From the NCBI GenBank assembly GCA_945876515.1, contig CAMCPF010000259.1, forward strand, positions 1 through 5,057: 5,057 bases of DNA, given 5' to 3'. This stretch comes from Candidatus Kuenenia stuttgartensis. GTDB lineage: Bacteria > Planctomycetota > Planctomycetia > Pirellulales > UBA1268. Below the pieces are notes generated by a model, which saw only the letters and a list, made by a program, of their open reading frames with translations, searched no databases and was not told where the DNA came from. Positions within the stretch are counted from its first letter, which is position 1, and every line of letters starts with the position of its first letter. Below are positions 1 to 5,057 of this stretch, piece after piece. The translations under genes were made by a program, and so were the position numbers.

Positions 1-104
1 GGTTGCTGGCCCGGTTGCTGGCCCGGTTGCTGGCCCGGTTGCTGGCCCGGTTGCTGGCCCGGTTGCTGGCCCGGTTGCTGGCCCGGTTGCTGGCCCGGTT
101 GCTG
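1..104. repeat. 12-bp tandem repeat, eight perfect copies plus a partial ninth
   Basis: The unit GGTTGCTGGCCC repeats without a mismatch from 1 to 96. A partial ninth copy matches through 104, then diverges into GCTGCTGCCC-type sequence. On the minus strand the unit reads as the tetrapeptide PGQQ inside the large membrane protein. Because 12 is a multiple of 3, gain or loss of copies keeps the frame. The array begins at the window edge, so its true copy number is unknown and probably larger. The lack of any synonymous difference between copies suggests recent expansion by slippage or recombination. Confidence 0.97.
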
Positions 105-2564
105 CTGCCCGTCGGGTCGGGCGTCATTCTCCTGCTGCTGCCCGTCCTGCTCGTTGCGGCGACGGTTCTCGAGGATCCGCTCCATCGCCTCACCGTCGTT
201 CGTGCCGTCGGCAGCCACGGCCGGATTCGGCTTCCGCTGGCCCTGCTGGCCAGCCGCGTTCTCCCCGGTCTGACTCTCGTTTCGCCCCTGGCCTTGTTCG
301 TTGCCCTGACGCTGTCCCTCTTGCCCTTCACCGCTCTGCTTCTGGCCCTGCTGACGGCCGCCTCCCTGCTGCCCATCGCCTTCGCCCTCGCGGCTCTCAC
401 CCTGCTTTCCACTTCCCTGGCCGGGCTGCTTGCCATTGGGCTCGGCTCCATCGCCGGGCTTCTGGTCGTTGCCCTTGCCCTGCTGGCTCGGCTTTTGCCC
501 CTGTGAACCGTCCGCCTGCTTGCCCTGCTCGCCCTTCTGATCGCCCTTCTGTTCGCCAGGTGTGTCTCCCTCCTGCTTCTGGTCACCCTGCTTCTGATCA
601 CCCTGCTTCTGATCACCCTGCTGGCCGGCGTCACCTCCCTGCTTGGAATCCTCCCCGTCTTGCATCCCATCGTCCGCGGGCTTGTCCTCGCCGGCGTCGC
701 CCTGCTTGTCTTCCGGTTTGTCGTCGCCCGCTTCGGGGCCGCCGTCACCGGGTTGCTTTTGCTCCCCTTCCGGCCGTTCGCCATCGCCCTGCCCCTGCGG
801 TGGCGGCGGCGGCTCCTGTGGCGGCGCGGAGGCGTCGATCTGCAGCGACTGCCAGTCGGAGGCCGTCTCGTTTGCCTTCTCAGGCCTGGTGTCGCTCGCC
901 ACGGCCCGATACTCGAGCACCATGCCGGGCTTGGCCCCGAGCGCCTCGGGCATGAGCGTCTCCGCCACGCGCGCCGTCTTCCGCGGACCGCCCACGAGCA
1001 GTTCCTCGCCCCGCTTCACCGCGCCTCCCGCCAGCCGCGTCTCCACCCGCACGCTCGCCAGCCCGAAGTCGGGATCGACCGCCCTCACGCGAACCGTCAC
1101 CGGCGCCGCCGGCGGCACCTTCAGCACCTTGGCTTCGGGCACCTCGATCGACACCTCGGGCGCGAGGTCGGGCACCACCTCGATGCGGTGCTCGAGGCTG
1201 CCCAGCACATCGGCCTCCGACCGGCCGGGAGCGCCGGCCCGCGGCCGGTAGACGAACCGGTACGACGCAAACTCAGGATCACTGCGATCGGCATTGAGTT
1301 TGAGCGTGAAGGTGCCACTCGCCCGCGTGTGTTCCGGCCGCTCCAGCGTGAGCGACACATCCCGGCGGCCGTCGCAGCCAAGGTCGATCGCGGCCGTCTC
1401 GAGCGGCCGGTTGGATTCGGCCGTGATGGTCACCCGCGTCCCCTCGACGGCCCGGATGTCGCCCTGCCAGGGCAGCGTCTCCTCCTCGCGGCCGGTGTAT
1501 TCGGGATAGCGGTAACGAACCTCTCTCACGAGCAGCGCCGGCGCGTCACTGAGCACCAGCCGGATCCGCTCGCTGCGGGCATCACCGGCAGCGATGGTGA
1601 ACTCGAGCGACTGATCGAGGCCCCGATCCTCAGCGGGCACGACCACCATCCGCACGCCACCGGCCCCGGTCGCCAGCGGCATCGTCCACACGGCCGCCGC
1701 GGGATCGGGAGAGCCGTCGTCACGCAGCGGCCGCACGATCAGCTCGGGCTTCTCGCCGGCGTCGAGACCGTCGATCCGGGCCGCGATCACCAGCTGCCGG
1801 CCGCGATCGAGCTCAGCCACGCCGCCGACGACCTCGACCGTTCGGCCGGCCGCGTCGGAAGCCGTGGGGTCCTCGCCCGGCATCCGCCAAGCCAGCCGCG
1901 GCGCGGCGATGCTCACCCGCGACGGCGACGTGAAGCCGCTCCAGGGCGCGATCAGCCGGGCTGCCGACACGACGAAACTCTTCGGGGCAAACAGCTGATA
2001 CAGACAGATGAGGCCCACGAGCGCCGCCAGGATCCAACTCAGCCGCACGGCGGGTGTGCGATCGACCACGCCTTCGTCGGGCACGCCCGACAGCCGCCGA
2101 GCCGCCCGCCGCCGCAGCGACTTGACGACGGCCTCCGCCGCCTCGTCGCCCCGCTCCTTGACCAGCACGGCATTGACTAGATCGTTGTGCAGCTCGGGGT
2201 GGTCTCGTTCGATGGCCCGAGCGGCGAACACGAGATTGACGCGATATCGGACCAGCGGCACGAGCCAGCGGACCGCTGCCGCCACCACCGCCGCCAGGCC
2301 GATCGCCAGCCACGCCCACCTGGCCCACGCCGGCAGGCCGCCTGGCACGAGCCAGTGCTCGACGAGCACGCCCGCGAGCACCCAGACGACGGCGGCCACC
2401 GCGGCGGCCAGCAGAAAGGTGGCCACCACCATGCCCTTGAAGTCGGCGATCGCCGCAGCGAACCGGCGGGCGAGGTACTGCTCCGACTTGGAGCCCTCGA
2501 CGGCGTCACGGCCCCAGGGCCGAACGGCCAGCGGATCACCCCCCTGATCGGACACGCTGGCCAT
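1..2564 (-). CDS. DUF4175-like three-helix membrane protein with Q/G-rich repeat tail (3' end cut by window edge)
   Basis: The frame reads from ATG at 2564-2562 to the left edge without a stop, giving 854 visible residues; the C-terminus is outside. Residues 1-44 are a polar N-terminus. Hydrophobic helices lie near 45-69, 82-105 and 176-193. The Arg-rich stretch between helices 2 and 3 (RYRVN at 105-109, RRR near 151) predicts a cytoplasmic loop and an extracytoplasmic remainder. Residues about 205-575 look beta-rich, with YPEYTG at 353-358 followed by GDIRAVEGT, and later a VPDLAPEV segment and a VDPDFGL segment. These match my recollection of planctomycete and alphaproteobacterial DUF4175/TIGR02302-type proteins, whose function is unknown. 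From about 580 (PPQEPPPPPQGQG) the chain is Q, G, K, D, E and P-rich, ending in PGQQ repeats from about 823. A Shine-Dalgarno sequence 8 bases upstream supports the start. The gene diverges from lpxK. The reading frame is near certain; the family name is moderately sure and no biochemical role can be assigned. Confidence 0.88.
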   Translation of the reverse strand, partial: MASVSDQGGDPLAVRPWGRDAVEGSKSEQYLARRFAAAIADFKGMVVATFLLAAAVAAVVWVLAGVLVEHWLVPGGLPAWARWAWLAIGLAAVVAAAVRWLVPLVRYRVNLVFAARAIERDHPELHNDLVNAVLVKERGDEAAEAVVKSLRRRAARRLSGVPDEGVVDRTPAVRLSWILAALVGLICLYQLFAPKSFVVSAARLIAPWSGFTSPSRVSIAAPRLAWRMPGEDPTASDAAGRTVEVVGGVAELDRGRQLVIAARIDGLDAGEKPELIVRPLRDDGSPDPAAAVWTMPLATGAGGVRMVVVPAEDRGLDQSLEFTIAAGDARSERIRLVLSDAPALLVREVRYRYPEYTGREEETLPWQGDIRAVEGTRVTITAESNRPLETAAIDLGCDGRRDVSLTLERPEHTRASGTFTLKLNADRSDPEFASYRFVYRPRAGAPGRSEADVLGSLEHRIEVVPDLAPEVSIEVPEAKVLKVPPAAPVTVRVRAVDPDFGLASVRVETRLAGGAVKRGEELLVGGPRKTARVAETLMPEALGAKPGMVLEYRAVASDTRPEKANETASDWQSLQIDASAPPQEPPPPPQGQGDGERPEGEQKQPGDGGPEAGDDKPEDKQGDAGEDKPADDGMQDGEDSKQGGDAGQQGDQKQGDQKQGDQKQEGDTPGEQKGDQKGEQGKQADGSQGQKPSQQGKGNDQKPGDGAEPNGKQPGQGSGKQGESREGEGDGQQGGGRQQGQKQSGEGQEGQRQGNEQGQGRNESQTGENAAGQQGQRKPNPAVAADGTNDGEAMERILENRRRNEQDGQQQENDARPDGQQQPGQQPGQQPGQQPGQQPGQQPGQQPGQQPGQQ
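573..617. repeat. 15-bp tandem repeat, three copies
   Basis: The unit CTGCTTCTGATCACC occurs three times in a row; the second and third copies are identical and the first has one change (GGTCACC for GATCACC). On the minus strand each unit encodes the pentapeptide GDQKQ within the charged Q/G-rich tail of the large membrane protein. It is a second repeat family, different in unit length and composition from the PGQQ array, which suggests the tail grew by more than one local duplication. Confidence 0.93.
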
Positions 2565-2572
2565 GACCTGGA

Positions 2573-2577
2573 TCCTT
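2573..2577 (-). promoter_or_regulatory. Shine-Dalgarno sequence for the large membrane protein gene
   Basis: On the minus strand the sequence reads AAGGA followed by eight bases and then ATG at 2564. This spacing is ideal for ribosome binding and fixes the start of the leftward gene over later in-frame Met or Val codons, the first Met after it being codon 45 in the first membrane helix. Confidence 0.8.
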
Positions 2578-2719
2578 ACACTGCGGTGGTGTGATCAGTC
2601 GGGGCGGCGGGGTGGCCCGCCGGCTCACCGACCGCGATCCTTCGTTGCCGATCTGCAATTCGGCCGATAGCCGCCAAACTCTTCCCTTCATTTCAGTATA
2701 GGCGGCCCAGCCCGCCCCG

Positions 2720-2739
2720 GGCTCGTCCGTTGACGAGCC
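2720..2739. repeat. Perfect 8-bp inverted repeat in the divergent spacer
   Basis: GGCTCGTC at 2720-2727 and GACGAGCC at 2732-2739 are exact reverse complements around a CGTT loop. The element lies 71 bases before the lpxK ATG and about 155 bases upstream of the leftward gene start. It has no following T run and sits upstream of both genes, so it is not an ordinary intrinsic terminator for either. It could be a regulator binding site or a leader RNA hairpin; chance is also possible in such GC-rich DNA. Confidence 0.6.
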
Positions 2740-2794
2740 GGCGAAAGGGGGCCTAAGGTGCGGTATTCGCCGGGTGGCCGCGGCCCAGCGCCGT

Positions 2795-2799
2795 GAGGA
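2795..2799 (+). promoter_or_regulatory. Shine-Dalgarno sequence deciding the lpxK start
   Basis: GAGGA lies 11 bases before the ATG at 2811. An in-frame GTG at 2793 would overlap this site and add six residues (MRNVCP) not expected of the family, and it lacks its own clear ribosome binding site. The ATG at 2811 is therefore preferred, although the spacing is a little long and the GTG is not ruled out. Confidence 0.6.
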
Positions 2800-2810
2800 A
2801 CGTCTGCCCC

Positions 2811-3890
2811 ATGTCGATCCTGCCGGATGCGGAAACCTTCAGGCGGCTGGCGGACGGATCGATCGGAGGCGCGGGGCCGGCGGCCCTGCGGGCCGCTCTC
2901 TCGGCGCTGGCAGCTCCTTACGGACTGGTCACGGCCGCCCGCAACACCCTCTACGACCGCGGTCTTCTCCGGCAGCACGCGGCCCCGATCCCCGTGATCT
3001 CCGTTGGAAATCTCACCCTCGGCGGCACCGGCAAGACGCCGCTCGTCGCTTGGGTGGCCCGCCGGCTGGTCGCGGCAGGCCATCGCCCGGCGGTCGTCAG
3101 CCGCGGCTACGGGGCGAGGCCGGGTGAGGTCAGCGACGAGGCTGCCGAACTGGCGATTCTCGTGCCGGGGGTGCTGCACGTGGCCGACCGTGATCGTGTC
3201 CGCGGGGTCACCGCGGCCGCGGGCCGCGGAGCCGATGTCGCGATCCTCGACGACGGCTTCCAGCACCGCCGCCTCCAACGCACGCTCGATATCGTGGCCA
3301 TCGATGCGAGCGACCCCTTCGGCTGCGGACACCTCTTCCCCCGCGGCCTGCTGCGGGAGGCTCCGTCTGGCCTGGCCCGCGCTCAGGCCGTAGTGCTCAC
3401 CCGCACGGGCGGCCTGTCGGAGGAGCGGCGGGCGGAGATCCGCGCCGCGGTCACCCGCGCCCGCCTAGGGCGGCCACCCGTGATCTGGCTCGAAACCGAC
3501 CATCGCCCCGCGGCCACCCGCACGGCCGGCGGCCGCGTCGAGCCGCTCGCAGCAATCGCCGGCGACTGCGTGGCCGCCTTCTGCGGGATCGGCAACCCCG
3601 CGGCGTTTCGGCACACCCTCGCCGTGTGCGGCCTCGAAGTAGCCGGCTTCCGCGGCTACGCCGACCACCACGCCTACTCACCGACCGACATCGCGGCGCT
3701 CGCCGCCTGGGCCCGTGGCCTCGGCGTCGAGCGAGTCGTGACCACGCTCAAGGATCTCGTGAAGATCCGCCGCGACGAGCTGGGCGGAATTCCCCTCGTG
3801 GCGCTCGAGGTGGCGATCGAGCCGCTTGGCGACCCGGAACCGCTGGCCGCGGCGATCGCCGCAGCATCGCGGCAGGGAGACCGGGCATGA
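2811..3890 (+). CDS. lpxK: Tetraacyldisaccharide 4'-kinase LpxK (lipid A biosynthesis)
   Basis: LpxK phosphorylates the 4' position of tetraacyldisaccharide 1-phosphate with ATP to give lipid IVA, at the cytoplasmic face of the inner membrane. The product is 359 residues, the normal family length. Visible family signatures are SVGNLTLGGTGKTPL at 64-78, with the P-loop GGTGKTP at 71-77; SRGYG at 97-101; the acidic pair DE at 109-110, matching the position of the catalytic Asp of Aquifex LpxK; LDDGFQHRRL at 146-155; FPRGLLRE at 176-183; FCGIGNPAAF at 257-266; DHHAY at 285-289, which should carry the partner His; and TLKDLVKI at 312-319, a variant of the usual TxKD motif. The N-terminal hydrophobic stretch near 22-45 fits the monotopic membrane anchor. 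The ATG at 2811 is chosen for its upstream GAGGA. The stop overlaps the next gene's start by four bases. All key motifs are present, so the enzyme is probably active. Confidence 0.96.
   Translation: MSILPDAETFRRLADGSIGGAGPAALRAALSALAAPYGLVTAARNTLYDRGLLRQHAAPIPVISVGNLTLGGTGKTPLVAWVARRLVAAGHRPAVVSRGYGARPGEVSDEAAELAILVPGVLHVADRDRVRGVTAAAGRGADVAILDDGFQHRRLQRTLDIVAIDASDPFGCGHLFPRGLLREAPSGLARAQAVVLTRTGGLSEERRAEIRAAVTRARLGRPPVIWLETDHRPAATRTAGGRVEPLAAIAGDCVAAFCGIGNPAAFRHTLAVCGLEVAGFRGYADHHAYSPTDIAALAAWARGLGVERVVTTLKDLVKIRRDELGGIPLVALEVAIEPLGDPEPLAAAIAAASRQGDRA
3874..3879 (+). promoter_or_regulatory. Shine-Dalgarno sequence for the glycosyltransferase, inside lpxK
   Basis: AGGGAG within the last codons of lpxK lies seven bases before the ATG at 3887. 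Together with the ATGA stop/start overlap, this indicates translational coupling and fixes the glycosyltransferase start. The open frame upstream of 3887, back to 3626, is only read-through of lpxK in another frame. Confidence 0.7.
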
Positions 3891-5011
3891 GCCATCCCGA
3901 CTCCGCACCGGGCCGAATCGACACGTCGGTGCTCGTCACGACGTTTCGCCGGCCCCGCCACCTGGCGTTGGTGCTCGAGTCGATCGCACTGCAACGCGGC
4001 GTTCCCCGCGACTATGAGATCGTGGTCGCCGACGACGGCTCGGACGACACCACGGCGGAGGTCGTCGCGCAGTTCGCGATGGCGCTCGACATCCCGGTCA
4101 GGTTTACGACGCAGCCCCACGACGGCTTCCGGCTGGCGCGGTGCCGAAACAACGCCGCCCGCCTGGCCCGCGGCGACTATCTCATGTTTCTCGACGGCGA
4201 CTGCATCCTGCCCCGCGGCCACCTGGCGGCGCATCGAGGCCGACGGCGGCCTGGACTCACGCTCTTGGGCCACTGCGCGCGGCTCACGGAGGAGACCAGC
4301 CGGCTGCTCGTGCCAGAGAACCTCTCAATCACGAACCTCGCGGGCCTCGGATCCGCCGCCGAAGCCCGCTCCCTCGACCGCCGGCATCGTCGGATCCGCT
4401 GGCACAACCTGCTCCGCCACCCCACCAAGCCGCGGCTGACCGGGGGCGACTTCGGCGTCTGGCGGTCCGACTTCGAGCGAATCAACGGCTTCGACGAGCG
4501 GTTCGTCGGCTGGGGTCAGGAGGACGACGACCTGGGCCTCAGGCTGCGGGCCGCGGGCATCCGGCTGGAGTCGGTGCTCGACCTCACCCGGTCGCTGCAC
4601 GTCTGGCACCCGACCGATCCGACCGCCGCCGCCCGCTGGCGGGACGGAGCCAACGTCGCCTACTTCTCCCGCAAGGGCCGGCTCACCGCCTGCCGGGAAG
4701 GGCTCCGCCACCGCGGCCACCACGACGTCGTCTGGGGCCTGCCGGCCGAACTCGCGACCACCGAGCTCGGCCGCCGCGTCGCCCGTCATCTGGCGGCCGC
4801 CCCAACCGCCGCCCCGGGCGGCCGCTGCGAGATCGACGTCGTCGTCTGGCCGACGCGGGTCGGGTTCACGCGTCCCGCGGAGTGCCGACTGCTGTTCGTG
4901 CCCCGAGGCACGTCGCCACCGCGGTGGCTCGCCAGGCAAGCCGATCGGATGGTGGCCGTGGATCCGCTCGACGAGTCGGCCGTGGCGGAAACCCTCGACA
5001 CCATCGGGTGA
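3887..5011 (+). CDS. Family 2 glycosyltransferase with Glyco_transf_7C-like domain, probable lipid A/LOS sugar transferase
   Basis: This 374-residue GT-A enzyme should transfer a sugar from a nucleotide donor at the cytoplasmic side of the inner membrane. The GT2 core shows SVLVTTFRRPRHLALVLESI at 14-33, VVADDGSDDTT at 46-56 (nucleotide binding), FRLARCRNNAARLARGDY at 81-98 and FLDGDC at 101-106, whose DxD (103-105) binds the metal. The second half has GGDFGVWRSDFERINGFDE at 186-204 and WGQEDDDLGLRLR at 209-221, the galactosyltransferase C-terminal (PF02709-type) signature with the catalytic acidic residues, then HVWHP at 238-242. No membrane segment or signal peptide is seen. Residues about 285-374 form an extension I cannot assign. 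It starts within the lpxK stop (ATGA), so the two are almost certainly co-transcribed, and the context suggests a lipooligosaccharide core role. Donor and acceptor cannot be read from sequence. Confidence 0.92.
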   Translation: MSHPDSAPGRIDTSVLVTTFRRPRHLALVLESIALQRGVPRDYEIVVADDGSDDTTAEVVAQFAMALDIPVRFTTQPHDGFRLARCRNNAARLARGDYLMFLDGDCILPRGHLAAHRGRRRPGLTLLGHCARLTEETSRLLVPENLSITNLAGLGSAAEARSLDRRHRRIRWHNLLRHPTKPRLTGGDFGVWRSDFERINGFDERFVGWGQEDDDLGLRLRAAGIRLESVLDLTRSLHVWHPTDPTAAARWRDGANVAYFSRKGRLTACREGLRHRGHHDVVWGLPAELATTELGRRVARHLAAAPTAAPGGRCEIDVVVWPTRVGFTRPAECRLLFVPRGTSPPRWLARQADRMVAVDPLDESAVAETLDTIG

Positions 5012-5057
5012 GGCTTGCGCGCGCGGGCGAGGGGTCGGCCCTGCCATCTCGCCGGAC

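Larger units (their letters stand above)
2565..2810. other. Divergent intergenic region between the membrane protein gene and lpxK
   Basis: This spacer of about 246 bases separates two outward-facing genes, so it must contain promoters for both unless the transcripts start elsewhere. The least GC-rich part is about 2675-2702 (AAACTCTTCCCTTCATTTCAG followed by TATA). The minus strand there carries TATACT at 2700-2695, which resembles a -10 box, but no acceptable -35 box sits 16-18 bases further upstream, so a promoter is not claimed. A perfect inverted repeat lies at 2720-2739. No small ORF with a ribosome binding site and no RNA gene was recognised. Confidence 0.7.

Noticed and set aside
3..506. 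Plus-strand ORF rich in Leu/Ala/Arg repeats (LLAR), resembling a hydrophobic membrane protein.
   Set aside because: It is the codon-register antisense of the Q/G-rich tail; Gln codons read backwards as Leu. There is no independent start context and the repeat pattern follows from the 12-bp array.
660..2180. A 506-codon plus-strand ORF, rich in His, Arg and Pro.
   Set aside because: It lies exactly antisense and in codon register with the membrane protein gene. The GC-rich third positions remove stops on both strands. The composition is unlike a folded protein and no domain is recognisable, whereas the minus-strand product has helices and family-like segments.
2695..2700. TATACT on the minus strand as a -10 box for the leftward gene.
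   Set aside because: The region 16-18 bases upstream is GC-only with no -35-like hexamer, and the box would lie about 130 bases from the start codon. A six-base match alone is too weak.
2720..2739. The inverted repeat as a rho-independent terminator.
   Set aside because: No T run follows on either strand, and both flanking genes point away from it, so no annotated transcript ends there.
3626..3886. Upstream extension of the glycosyltransferase frame, giving a 461-residue product.
   Set aside because: The extra 87 residues overlap lpxK, are Arg/Pro-rich and unlike a GT2 N-terminus. The ATG at 3887 has a Shine-Dalgarno sequence and the ATGA overlap.
4325..5047. A 240-codon minus-strand ORF opposite the glycosyltransferase.
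   Set aside because: It is antisense to a gene with clear GT2 motifs, and its composition (Gly, Pro, Arg, Glu runs) fits a GC-driven shadow.

Overview
The window is very GC-rich, has dense coding, and holds three genes in a divergent arrangement. The combination suggests a planctomycete, possibly of the Pirellula type. The grounds are a lipid A pathway gene, a GC-rich Gram-negative style of coding, and a large membrane-anchored protein with a Gln/Gly/Lys/Asp-rich low-complexity tail of the kind common in planctomycete genomes. This assignment is an inference from gene style, not from a marker gene.

Left half (1-2564, minus strand): one reading frame runs without a stop from an ATG at 2564 to the left edge, giving 854 visible codons. 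It encodes a three-helix membrane protein resembling the DUF4175/TIGR02302 type. An extracytoplasmic beta-rich region is followed by a long Q/G-rich tail that ends, as far as visible, in perfect PGQQ repeats. The 3' end of the gene lies outside the window.

Middle (2565-2810): a divergent intergenic region of about 246 bases. It holds Shine-Dalgarno sequences for the two outward-facing genes and a perfect 8-bp inverted repeat. No convincing promoter boxes could be assigned.

Right half (2811-5011, plus strand): two translationally coupled genes. The first is lpxK (tetraacyldisaccharide 4'-kinase), which makes lipid IVA. The second is a family 2 glycosyltransferase with a Glyco_transf_7C-like C-terminal part, starting inside the lpxK stop codon (ATGA overlap). 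Together they point to a lipid A / lipooligosaccharide outer-membrane operon, with the glycosyltransferase perhaps adding a sugar to the lipid A core. The last 46 bases hold no gene that can be supported, although a GTG overlaps the glycosyltransferase stop and could start another coupled gene.

I see no RNA gene, CRISPR array, insertion sequence or phage gene. Nothing here is clearly a new system. The least explained items are the repeat-tailed membrane protein, the inverted repeat in the divergent spacer, and the uncharacterised C-terminal extension of the glycosyltransferase.
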